Part shown: piece by piece, positions 1-5,095 of the stretch
Layout of the letters: each line of letters begins with the position of its first letter
How positions within the stretch are numbered: the stretch's first letter is position 1
Source: Candidatus Altarchaeota archaeon
GTDB lineage: Archaea > Altiarchaeota > Altiarchaeia > IMC4 > SCGC-AAA252-I15
Length of the DNA stretch: 5,545 nt
Assembly (NCBI GenBank): GCA_026394745.1
Contig: JAPKXP010000064.1
Location: 1 to 5,545 of the forward strand
Reading direction: 5' to 3'
The notes under the pieces: generated by a model
What the model was told of the DNA's origin: nothing
What the model saw: the letters and a program-made list of their open reading frames with translations, nothing else
Database searches by the model: none
Made by a program: the position numbers and the translations under genes

Positions 1-456
1 GTTCTCCTTCAAGTGCACCGACATCGTGCTCCTGTCAAAGAGCTCGAAAATCTTCGGCGTAGCAGTCTTCGGCGTCTCCACGTATTCGACTTTTATCCCC
101 TTAGCCTTCGCGACCATGGACTGTACCGCGTCGCTCGTTACCAATACCGCATCATTCTCCTGAGCGGCCTTGCGGACCAGCTCGTCTATCATGCCGGCCT
201 TGGCGTTCCTTATCTCGTCTGCAGTCGGCCGAGGCCCGTGGAATGCGATTGATAGCTCCTCTTTTTCAGAACGCTTCTGAAGCAACTCCAACTCCCTAAG
301 CCCGTCCAAACCAGTCTCCCTGCCGTAATTCGCCTGGAACTCAAGCTCGGCCACCACCGCGTTCGGCACTATGACAGTGCAGCCATGCTTCACATAATCC
401 TTTATCTTGCCGTTGACTATCACGCTAGTGTCGGGGACAATCTTCACGTTCTGCAT
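1..456 (-). CDS. PIN-domain ATPase (PINA / PilT-family, COG1855-like), N-terminal part, cut by window edge
   Basis: This reading frame runs from ATG at 456 to the left edge without a stop, giving 152 residues. Residues 1-125 look like a PIN nuclease domain: VPDTSVIV places an acidic residue at D9, followed by E37 (VVAELEF), D91 (AGMIDEL) and D109 (LVTSDAVQ), the usual four-acid spacing. The fragment ends in a TMSVHLKE stretch, which I recall as the junction into the ATPase part of archaeal PIN-ATPase proteins. Those proteins are about 500-600 residues, so roughly three quarters is missing here, including any Walker motifs. The Sulfolobus relative PINA is described as a hexameric ATPase that promotes Holliday-junction branch migration. 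That role here is inference from family. The gene is divergent from the HTH regulator. A TATA-like box about 27 bp before the ATG and the lack of a Shine-Dalgarno suggest a leaderless mRNA. Confidence 0.85.
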   Translation of the reverse strand, partial: MQNVKIVPDTSVIVNGKIKDYVKHGCTVIVPNAVVAELEFQANYGRETGLDGLRELELLQKRSEKEELSIAFHGPRPTADEIRNAKAGMIDELVRKAAQENDAVLVTSDAVQSMVAKAKGIKVEYVETPKTATPKIFELFDRSTMSVHLKEN

Positions 457-478
457 CTTCAAGTGTAATTGATGGGTC

Positions 479-488
479 TTATTTAAAC
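479..488 (-). promoter_or_regulatory. TATA-like box of the PIN-ATPase gene
   Basis: Read on the minus strand this is GTTTAAATAA. Its centre is about 27 bp upstream of the ATG at 456, the distance at which an archaeal TATA box places the transcription start at or beside the start codon. No ribosome-binding motif lies between, consistent with leaderless translation. The assignment rests on sequence and spacing only. Confidence 0.55.
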
Positions 489-516
489 AAATACCGCCCA
501 GTTAGACAATTGACGT

Positions 517-530
517 AGTCGCCTTCGACT
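517..530. promoter_or_regulatory. Perfect dyad AGTCG-N4-CGACT next to a TATA box, possible operator
   Basis: A perfect 5-bp inverted repeat with a 4-bp spacer (AGTCGCCTTCGACT) ends directly where the T-rich TATA region of the HTH gene begins, so it covers the position of the BRE element. A dimeric HTH protein bound here would be expected to block TBP/TFB at its own promoter and could also affect the divergent PIN-ATPase promoter. A dyad this short can occur by chance in a 112-bp region, so this is only a candidate. Confidence 0.25.
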
Positions 531-543
531 TTTATTTATAAAG
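531..543 (+). promoter_or_regulatory. TATA-like box of the HTH regulator and mevalonate cluster
   Basis: TTTATTTATAAAG contains a good archaeal TATA core (TTTATAAA). The core is centred about 30 bp upstream of the TTG start at 569, which predicts a transcription start close to the start codon. No Shine-Dalgarno is seen before 569, so the first gene is probably leaderless or nearly so. This is the only convincing promoter seen upstream of the four-gene cluster. Confidence 0.6.
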
Positions 544-568
544 AACTTGCCATTAGTTAAGGCCTAAA

Positions 569-1276
569 TTGGACCTAACAACCAAAACGCAGCTCGAAAA
601 GAACATAGCAGGCGAAATAACCCTAGCAGCCAAATCCTCCGAGGCGATGAGGAAATGGAGGGAGATATTCGGCATAAGCCAAAACGAGCTAGCGAGGAAA
701 CTCGGGATATCAGCATCCGTCGTGTCCGACTACGAGTCGGGAAGAAGAAAATCCCCTGGCACCACATTCGTCAGGAAATTCATCGAAGCATTGATGGAGA
801 TAGACGAGGACAAAGGCAGCCACGTAACCGACAAATTCGTCGTCGGAAAGCCGGACTCAGGAGCGATACTCGACCTGCGAGAGCTTCTCGCACCAGTCAA
901 AGCGTCCAAGATCGTGAAGGCAGTCGACGGCGTAGTGCTCGCCAACAAAAGCCAACTAGGAAAAAGCCTGATGGGCTACACGATAATCGACAGCATCCAA
1001 GCGATACTCAAACTCTCGGAGAGAGAACTGCGAAACATCTACGGCTCCAGCACCGAGCGCGCATTAATATTCACGAAAGTAAAATTAGGTAGGTCGCCTA
1101 TGATCGCGGTGAAGGTCACGCAACCTAAGCCGGCGATGATAATATTACACGGCCTAAAGCCGGAGAAGGTGGACAAGCTGGCAGTCAAGATAGCCGAGAT
1201 GGAGGGCATGCCCCTCGTAGTCTCGAAAATCAAGAGCGAAGAAGAGCTCGTAAAAAAACTCAGGGATTCAATCTAA
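569..1276 (+). CDS. XRE/Cro-type HTH transcriptional regulator (archaeal, COG1709-like)
   Basis: A 235-residue predicted DNA-binding protein. Residues about 27-75 form an XRE/Cro-type helix-turn-helix: MRKWREIFGISQNELARKLG, then SASVVSDYESGRRKSPG, which carries the recognition helix. Residues about 76-235 form a conserved archaeal C-terminal region of unknown fold, possibly for ligand binding or dimerisation. The start is TTG at 569: a TAG stop lies in frame at 554, there is no upstream ATG, and the first internal Met (residue 27) would delete the GEI...S-E segment that I recall preceding the HTH in this family. The gene lies 22 nt before HMG-CoA synthase on the same strand and behind the cluster's only evident promoter. 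From memory, this regulator type neighbours the same enzymes in other Euryarchaeota, so control of the mevalonate entry step or of itself is plausible. No target or ligand can be read from the sequence. Confidence 0.85.
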   Translation: MDLTTKTQLEKNIAGEITLAAKSSEAMRKWREIFGISQNELARKLGISASVVSDYESGRRKSPGTTFVRKFIEALMEIDEDKGSHVTDKFVVGKPDSGAILDLRELLAPVKASKIVKAVDGVVLANKSQLGKSLMGYTIIDSIQAILKLSERELRNIYGSSTERALIFTKVKLGRSPMIAVKVTQPKPAMIILHGLKPEKVDKLAVKIAEMEGMPLVVSKIKSEEELVKKLRDSI

Positions 1277-1287
1277 GAGGGAAAAGA

Positions 1288-1293
1288 GGAGGT
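1288..1293 (+). promoter_or_regulatory. Shine-Dalgarno GGAGGT deciding the HMG-CoA synthase start
   Basis: GGAGGT lies five bases before ATG 1299, ideal spacing. A TTG at 1293 is in frame two codons earlier, but it overlaps the Shine-Dalgarno itself and is therefore unlikely to be the start. The gene is downstream in an operon, where Shine-Dalgarno initiation is expected. Confidence 0.75.
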
Positions 1294-1298
1294 TGACC

Positions 1299-2351
1299 AT
1301 GATTGTCGGAATAGTCGGATACGGCGGATACGTCCCGAGATACAGGATCAAGGTTCACGAGATAGCGAAAGTTTGGGGCGACGACGGGGAACGATTCAGC
1401 AGCAGCCTCGGAGTCTTCGAAAAAAGCGTCCCGGCACTGGACGAGGACGCCGCGACGATAAGCGTCGAGGCTGCGAGAAACGCCATGAAGCATTCCGGAG
1501 TCGATCCAGAAGACATCGGCGCAATTTACGTCGGAAGCGAATCCCACCCTTACGCAGTCAAGCCGACCGCGACAATAGTCGCCGCGGCAATCGGCGCCAC
1601 ACCCAACCTGACCGCAGCAGACCTCGAGTTCGCCTGCAAGGCAGGGACTGCAGGAATACAGATATGCATGGGACTAGTCGGCTCAGGAATCGTCAAATAC
1701 GGCATGGCCATCGGAGCAGACACCTCCCAAGGAAAGCCCGGAGACGCTCTCGAGTACACCGCAAGCGCGGGAGGCGCAGCCTACGTGATAGGCAAAGACA
1801 ACCTTGTCGCGGAGATACTCCACACGTGCTCGTTCACGACCGACACACCAGACTTCTGGAGGCGGGAGGGCCAGGACTTCCCACAGCACGGATTCCGGTT
1901 CACTGGAGAGCCGGCATACTTCAAGCACGTGACAAGCTCGACCAAGATGATTCTGGAAAAAAGCGGTATGAAACCTTCAGACTTCAAGTACGTAGTATTC
2001 CACCAGCCGAACGGAAAGTTCCCGAGGGAAGCAGGCAAGATGCTCGGGTTCACGAAGGAGCAACTCGCCCTCGGACTTTTGACCCCGGTAATCGGGAACA
2101 CCTATTCAGGATCTTCCCCGCTAGGGCTCGCAAGAGTTCTCGACGAGGCGGTGGCAGGAGACATGATTCTAGTGACTTCATACGGGAGCGGCGCAGGCTC
2201 AGACTCCTTCATAATAAAGGTTACGAAGGAGAACGAAAAGCGAAGAAACAAAACTCCCTTGAAAAATTACATAGACGATAAGCGTTACGTCGACTACGCG
2301 CTCTACAGCAAGATGAAGAGCAAGCTAAAGGAAGTGGGGCTGGAAAAATGA
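1299..2351 (+). CDS. Hydroxymethylglutaryl-CoA synthase, archaeal type
   Basis: Condenses acetyl-CoA with acetoacetyl-CoA to HMG-CoA, the second step of the mevalonate pathway that supplies isoprenoid lipid chains; cytoplasmic. The protein is 350 residues from ATG 1299, close to the usual 345-350 of archaeal enzymes and much shorter than the eukaryotic form. It has the thiolase-like fold with an intact triad: E81 in GSESHPYAVKPT, nucleophile C113 in DLEFACKAGTAG, and H235 in VFHQPNGKFP. The C-terminal half carries the conserved GNTYSGSSPLG and YGSGAGSDSF stretches, followed by a basic tail of about 45 residues. The stop overlaps the thiolase start (ATGA), so the two are probably translationally coupled. 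In methanogens this enzyme shares a CoA-binding site with the thiolase inside a complex, which allows the intermediate to be channelled. No catalytic residue is missing. Confidence 0.96.
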   Translation: MIVGIVGYGGYVPRYRIKVHEIAKVWGDDGERFSSSLGVFEKSVPALDEDAATISVEAARNAMKHSGVDPEDIGAIYVGSESHPYAVKPTATIVAAAIGATPNLTAADLEFACKAGTAGIQICMGLVGSGIVKYGMAIGADTSQGKPGDALEYTASAGGAAYVIGKDNLVAEILHTCSFTTDTPDFWRREGQDFPQHGFRFTGEPAYFKHVTSSTKMILEKSGMKPSDFKYVVFHQPNGKFPREAGKMLGFTKEQLALGLLTPVIGNTYSGSSPLGLARVLDEAVAGDMILVTSYGSGAGSDSFIIKVTKENEKRRNKTPLKNYIDDKRYVDYALYSKMKSKLKEVGLEK

Positions 2352-3520
2352 AAAGAGAGGTCGGAATCATAGGGGTCGGGATGACAAAGTTCGGTGAGTT
2401 CTGGGAAAAGAACTACCGGGACCTCATCACCGAAGCCGGCGTCAAGGCTATGACCGACGCCGGAATAGAAGGCAAGGACGTCGACGAGCTTTACGTGGGG
2501 TCGATGACCCCGGGAATGTTCATCAACCAAGAGCACGTCGCTGCCCTCGTCGCAGACTACGCCGGATTAACCGGAATTCCTGCAACGAGAGTTGAGGCTG
2601 CGTGCGCTTCAGGAGGCCTCGCCCTAAGGCAAGCTTACCTGAACATCAAATCAGGCATCTCGGACATCGTCGTCGCAGGCGGAGTCGAAAAGATGACGGA
2701 CGTTTCCGTATCAACCGCCACAGTCGCACTCGCCGGCGCCTCAGACGAGGAGTGGGAGGTATTCCACGGCGCGACATTCCCTGCGCTCTACGCGCTGATG
2801 GCGAGAAGACACATGCTCGAGTACGGCACAACCGAAGAGCAGATGGCGATGGTCGCAGTAAAGAACCACAAGAACGGCGCGTTGAACCCTAACGCCCAGT
2901 ACCCGTTCGAGATAACACTGGAGAAGGCGATGAATTCAGCACCAATAGCCTCGCCAATCAAGCTCATGGACTGCAGCCCTATAAGCGACGGCGCGGCAGT
3001 GATTGTTATGGCTAGCGCCGAGAAAATCAAGGAGATGAAAAAAGACAATGCAGTCTGGATTCTGGGCTCAGGACAGTCCTCAGACACCCTAGCGTTACAC
3101 GACCGCGCGAGCCTCTGCAGGACCGAAGCCGCTGTGAGGGCGGCAAAGACCGCCTACAAGATGGCTGGCGTCGGACCTAGAGACATAGAATTCGCTGAAG
3201 TGCACGACTGCTTCACGATAGCGGAAATCATGGCAATCGAAGCACTCGGATTCTGCAACTTCGGCGAAGGCGGGAAGATGACCGAACGAGGCGAAACCGC
3301 ATTGAACGGAAGCAAACCAGTAAACACGAGCGGCGGACTCAAGAGCAAAGGCCACCCGGTAGGCGCGACTGGAATCGCCCAGGCTATCGAGGCGACGCTG
3401 CAGCTTCGCGGCACCGCAGACAAGAGGCAGGTTAAGGGTGCGAAAATCGGCTTAACTCACAACGTAGGCGGAAGCGGCGCTACAGCCGTAGTCCACGTCT
3501 ATGGGAGGGATTCGAAATGA
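2348..3520 (+). CDS. Acetyl-CoA C-acetyltransferase (archaeal acetoacetyl-CoA thiolase)
   Basis: Catalyses the reversible condensation of two acetyl-CoA to acetoacetyl-CoA, the first mevalonate step. The protein has 390 residues, a full thiolase length. Visible active-site elements are nucleophile C86 (VEAACASGGLAL), H286 and C288 in EVHDCFTIAE, and H336 in KGHPVGATG, followed by GLTHNVGGSG near the C-terminus. The HDCF arrangement, rather than a C-terminal CxG cysteine, marks the SCP2-like archaeal thiolases. Position between HMG-CoA synthase and a DUF35 protein, with ATGA overlaps at both ends, argues for the biosynthetic enzyme rather than a fatty-acid degrading one. The equilibrium of this step favours breakdown, so pairing with the synthase matters. 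The start ATG 2348 is supported by the overlap and by MKREVGIIGVGMTKFG, the expected N-terminal strand. Confidence 0.95.
   Translation: MKREVGIIGVGMTKFGEFWEKNYRDLITEAGVKAMTDAGIEGKDVDELYVGSMTPGMFINQEHVAALVADYAGLTGIPATRVEAACASGGLALRQAYLNIKSGISDIVVAGGVEKMTDVSVSTATVALAGASDEEWEVFHGATFPALYALMARRHMLEYGTTEEQMAMVAVKNHKNGALNPNAQYPFEITLEKAMNSAPIASPIKLMDCSPISDGAAVIVMASAEKIKEMKKDNAVWILGSGQSSDTLALHDRASLCRTEAAVRAAKTAYKMAGVGPRDIEFAEVHDCFTIAEIMAIEALGFCNFGEGGKMTERGETALNGSKPVNTSGGLKSKGHPVGATGIAQAIEATLQLRGTADKRQVKGAKIGLTHNVGGSGATAVVHVYGRDSK
3503..3509 (+). promoter_or_regulatory. Shine-Dalgarno GGGAGGG for the DUF35 gene
   Basis: GGGAGGG contains GGAGG and lies inside the last thiolase codons, about eight bases before ATG 3517. 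It supports the start at 3517 and independent or coupled re-initiation at the ATGA overlap. Confidence 0.6.
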
Positions 3521-3918
3521 GTGAAGGACTTGCTTTACACTGGAGGCTCATACCGCAGAGGTACAACCTCATCGGAACCGAATGCAAGACCTGCGGCGAA
3601 AAGTTTTTCCCTAGCAGGAACTTGTGCTCGAAATGCAGGAGGAAAGGTAGGATAGAGGACTACCAGTTCTCAGGCGAAGGGGAAGTATACTCATTTAGCA
3701 TAGTGCACGCACCGCCAGTCGGCTTCGAATACCTCAAGCCCTACATCGCAGCCATCATAAAGCTTAAGGAAGGACCGCTCCTCACTGCACAAATCGTAGA
3801 CTGCAGGCAAGATGAAGTCGCCATCGGAAAGAAGGTGAGGATGGTTTTCAGGAAGATCGTCGCAGAAGGCGCTGAAGGCATAATAAAGTACGGCTACAAG
3901 TTCAGGCTGGTCGATTGA
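3517..3918 (+). CDS. DUF35 zinc-ribbon/OB-fold protein, scaffold of the thiolase-HMG-CoA synthase complex
   Basis: A 133-residue protein with the two-part DUF35 layout. After an N-terminal helix region (SEGLALHWRLIPQRYNL) comes a rubredoxin-like zinc ribbon with C23-x2-C26 and C37-x2-C40, all four ligands present. An OB-fold runs from about residue 48 to the end (GEGEVYSFSIVH, then KEGPLLTAQIVD and GKKVRMVFRK). DUF35 proteins act as non-catalytic partners of thiolase-fold enzymes. In methanogenic archaea the member encoded with HMG-CoA synthase and thiolase bridges the two enzymes in one complex. The ATGA overlap with the thiolase gene and its place last in the cluster make that role very likely here. 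Other DUF35 proteins serve other thiolases or acyl-CoA enzymes; context, not sequence, decides between them. Confidence 0.92.
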   Translation: MSEGLALHWRLIPQRYNLIGTECKTCGEKFFPSRNLCSKCRRKGRIEDYQFSGEGEVYSFSIVHAPPVGFEYLKPYIAAIIKLKEGPLLTAQIVDCRQDEVAIGKKVRMVFRKIVAEGAEGIIKYGYKFRLVD

Positions 3919-3933
3919 ACTCCGGCCAACCTC

Positions 3934-3938
3934 TTTTT
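3934..3938 (+). terminator. Short T-run after the mevalonate cluster, possible terminator
   Basis: A run of five T, inside TTTTTATTTT, lies 15 bp after the DUF35 stop. Archaeal RNA polymerase can terminate at T-runs without a hairpin, and no convincing hairpin is seen here. The same bases are also a candidate TATA element for the next gene, so the call is weak. Confidence 0.3.
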
Positions 3939-3943
3939 ATTTT
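3934..3943 (+). promoter_or_regulatory. TATA-like element of the membrane-protein gene
   Basis: TTTTTATTTT is centred about 30 bp before ATG 3968. There is no Shine-Dalgarno before that ATG (CTTACCTACA precedes it), which fits leaderless transcription from here rather than read-through from the upstream cluster. It is a weaker TATA match than the box at 531-543. Confidence 0.45.
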
Positions 3944-3967
3944 CAGCCCTCTTATGTCTTACCTACA

Positions 3968-4453
3968 ATGGACTACATATCGGAGTTGCTTTCAAATCCG
4001 TTCTTCTACGTTCTCGTTATCTCAGCAATGCCGTGGATTGAACTGAGGGGAGGGATTCCAGTAGGCATATTCCAATTCGGCTTGAATCCGCTGGTCGCCT
4101 TCGCAGTCGCAACTTTAGGCAACATAGCCATAATCTACCCTGCGTTCGTCTTCCTCGACTGGTTCTTTCACTTGATGGAGAAAATCCCGTTCATGGCGGG
4201 GATAATCAGAAAGACCCACGAGAAGGCTAAGCCGTATGTCGAGAAGTACGGGATGCTGGGCTTGGGGGTGTTCGTCGCGATTCCTCTTCCGGGGACAGGC
4301 GCTTATTCCGGCGCTCTAGCAGCCCACATGTTGGGCATGAAGAACACTAAAGCGTTCATCTCCATAGCGCTCGGCGTAGTCGGCGCGGGAATACTCGTCA
4401 CACTCGTATGCCTGTTTTTCAAAGAAAGCCTTGGATTCCTGATAAAATACTAG
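3968..4453 (+). CDS. Small multidrug export family membrane protein (COG2426-like)
   Basis: A 161-residue integral membrane protein. Hydrophobic segments lie at about residues 11-23, 39-67, 95-119 and 128-151, with a charged loop between (RKTHEKAKPYVEKYG, residues 81-95). Two paired motifs match this family: WIELRGGIPVGIFQFG (23-38) and IPLPGTGAYSGALAA (105-119). They look like inverted halves, each with a Gly/Pro-rich re-entrant element, as in DedA-like folds. The family name comes from sparse evidence in bacteria; the substrate here is unknown and drug export should not be assumed. The length is normal for the family. The gene appears to have its own promoter and is probably separate from the mevalonate cluster. 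It ends 58 bp from the convergent lipoprotein gene. Confidence 0.85.
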   Translation: MDYISELLSNPFFYVLVISAMPWIELRGGIPVGIFQFGLNPLVAFAVATLGNIAIIYPAFVFLDWFFHLMEKIPFMAGIIRKTHEKAKPYVEKYGMLGLGVFVAIPLPGTGAYSGALAAHMLGMKNTKAFISIALGVVGAGILVTLVCLFFKESLGFLIKY

Positions 4454-4511
4454 AAGAGGATACGCTCGGGATTGGATTCGCATACTATATCCTTGATTTA
4501 TTATGTGTAGC

Positions 4512-5021
4512 TTAAGCAGATTCTATTTCAGCATCGCACTTCTCCCATTTGGAGACGTTTCCGTAGGACACCAGAAATCTCGCATTTCCACCGGGGCTTA
4601 GACCCGGCATGCGAGCGGATTTGAGACCACCGTCTATGAAATCACCGTTGTCGTCGAGAAGGTACGCGACGACGTTGAATTCCGGGGAAGTCGTGTTGCC
4701 GGTGTTGACGACATATCCTGCGACGAGGGCGTTGCCGCGATTGTCTCCGTCGCATCCCCCGACCAGAACCTTCAGTGTGCCGTAGTCGAACTCTGGAATC
4801 GTGGATGACGTTGAAGTGGATGACGTGGATTCCATTGTGGATGTGGTGGATTGCGTGGTAGACGAGGTTAAGGATGATGAGGTAGAGGACGTTGTCGGGG
4901 AGGATGTAGACGATGTTGTGGATGATGGGGCTGCGGAATCGGTTGATGGCTCATCCTGCGTCTTAACGCACCCTGAAACCAAAACGAGCGCCAGCGCCAC
5001 GAGCAGCAGAGTATGTCTCAC
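4512..5021 (-). CDS. Secreted lipoprotein with Ser/Thr-rich linker and FxLYD-like domain
   Basis: A 169-residue predicted surface lipoprotein starting at GTG 5021. Residues 1-17 are a signal peptide with the lipobox LVSGC, so C18 would be lipidated and anchor the mature protein outside the membrane. Residues 33-74 are almost pure Ser/Thr (37 of 42), a flexible spacer and likely O-glycosylation target. Residues about 80-167 form a small beta-sandwich resembling FxLYD domains: LVAGYVVNTGN, FNVVAYLLDDNGDFID, LSPGGNARFLVSYGN. C90 and C162 lie at its two ends and could form a disulfide. N109 (NTT) and N155 (NVS) are N-glycosylation sequons. No enzyme motif is seen; ligand and role are unknown. No in-frame ATG or alternative start is seen close upstream. 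A weak TATA-like box fits leaderless expression. Confidence 0.8.
   Translation of the reverse strand: MRHTLLLVALALVLVSGCVKTQDEPSTDSAAPSSTTSSTSSPTTSSTSSSLTSSTTQSTTSTMESTSSTSTSSTIPEFDYGTLKVLVGGCDGDNRGNALVAGYVVNTGNTTSPEFNVVAYLLDDNGDFIDGGLKSARMPGLSPGGNARFLVSYGNVSKWEKCDAEIESA
4800..4925 (-). repeat. Low-complexity Ser/Thr codon tract in the lipoprotein gene
   Basis: This DNA encodes the Ser/Thr linker. It contains imperfect tandem units on the plus strand; for example GTGGATGACGT occurs at 4801-4811 and again at 4816-4826, a 15-bp period. Such tracts change length by replication slippage in multiples that keep the frame, so linker length may vary between strains. On the other strand the tract reads as an Asp/Val-rich open frame, which is a by-product. 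Confidence 0.7.
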
Positions 5022-5043
5022 GAGTAAAGAATAAGCAGTGGTT

Positions 5044-5051
5044 GAATTTAA
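5044..5051 (-). promoter_or_regulatory. Weak TATA-like box of the lipoprotein gene
   Basis: On the minus strand this reads TTAAATTC, centred about 27 bp before GTG 5021. The spacing matches the other leaderless promoters in the window, but the motif is a poor TATA match. Confidence 0.35.
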
Positions 5052-5095
5052 CCGAGTTAATGGCGGACGGCCGCTTTTTGCAGGTATACTATAAT

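Noticed and set aside
13..252. 79-codon plus-strand frame
   Set aside because: Antisense to the PIN-domain gene, whose minus-strand frame has clear catalytic motifs.
507..512. CAATTG palindrome in the divergent intergenic region
   Set aside because: A six-base palindrome is expected often by chance and it is not placed at either promoter core.
655..1092. 145-codon plus-strand open frame
   Set aside because: Contained in the HTH regulator gene in another frame; basic low-complexity product and no recognisable motif.
1293..1298. TTG at 1293 as HMG-CoA synthase start
   Set aside because: It overlaps the Shine-Dalgarno GGAGGT, which is correctly spaced for ATG 1299.
1373..2281. 302-codon open frame, Arg-rich, on the plus strand
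   Set aside because: It lies wholly inside the HMG-CoA synthase gene in another frame. Its Arg/Ser-rich low-complexity product is typical of an out-of-frame reading of GC-rich coding DNA.
4801..5034. 77-codon plus-strand frame rich in Asp and Val
   Set aside because: It is the complement of the Ser/Thr tract and signal peptide of the lipoprotein gene. The acidic repeats arise from the Ser/Thr codons.
5063..5079. Hairpin GCGG-N4-CCGC followed by five T on the plus strand, terminator-like
   Set aside because: No plus-strand gene ends near it. It lies in the gap between two minus-strand genes and in their orientation it has no T-run, so it is probably coincidence.
4481..5095. Shared ATACTATA motif in two intergenic gaps (near 4483 and 5086)
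   Set aside because: Only eight AT-rich bases are shared, and the positions relative to genes differ; not enough for a repeat or att site.
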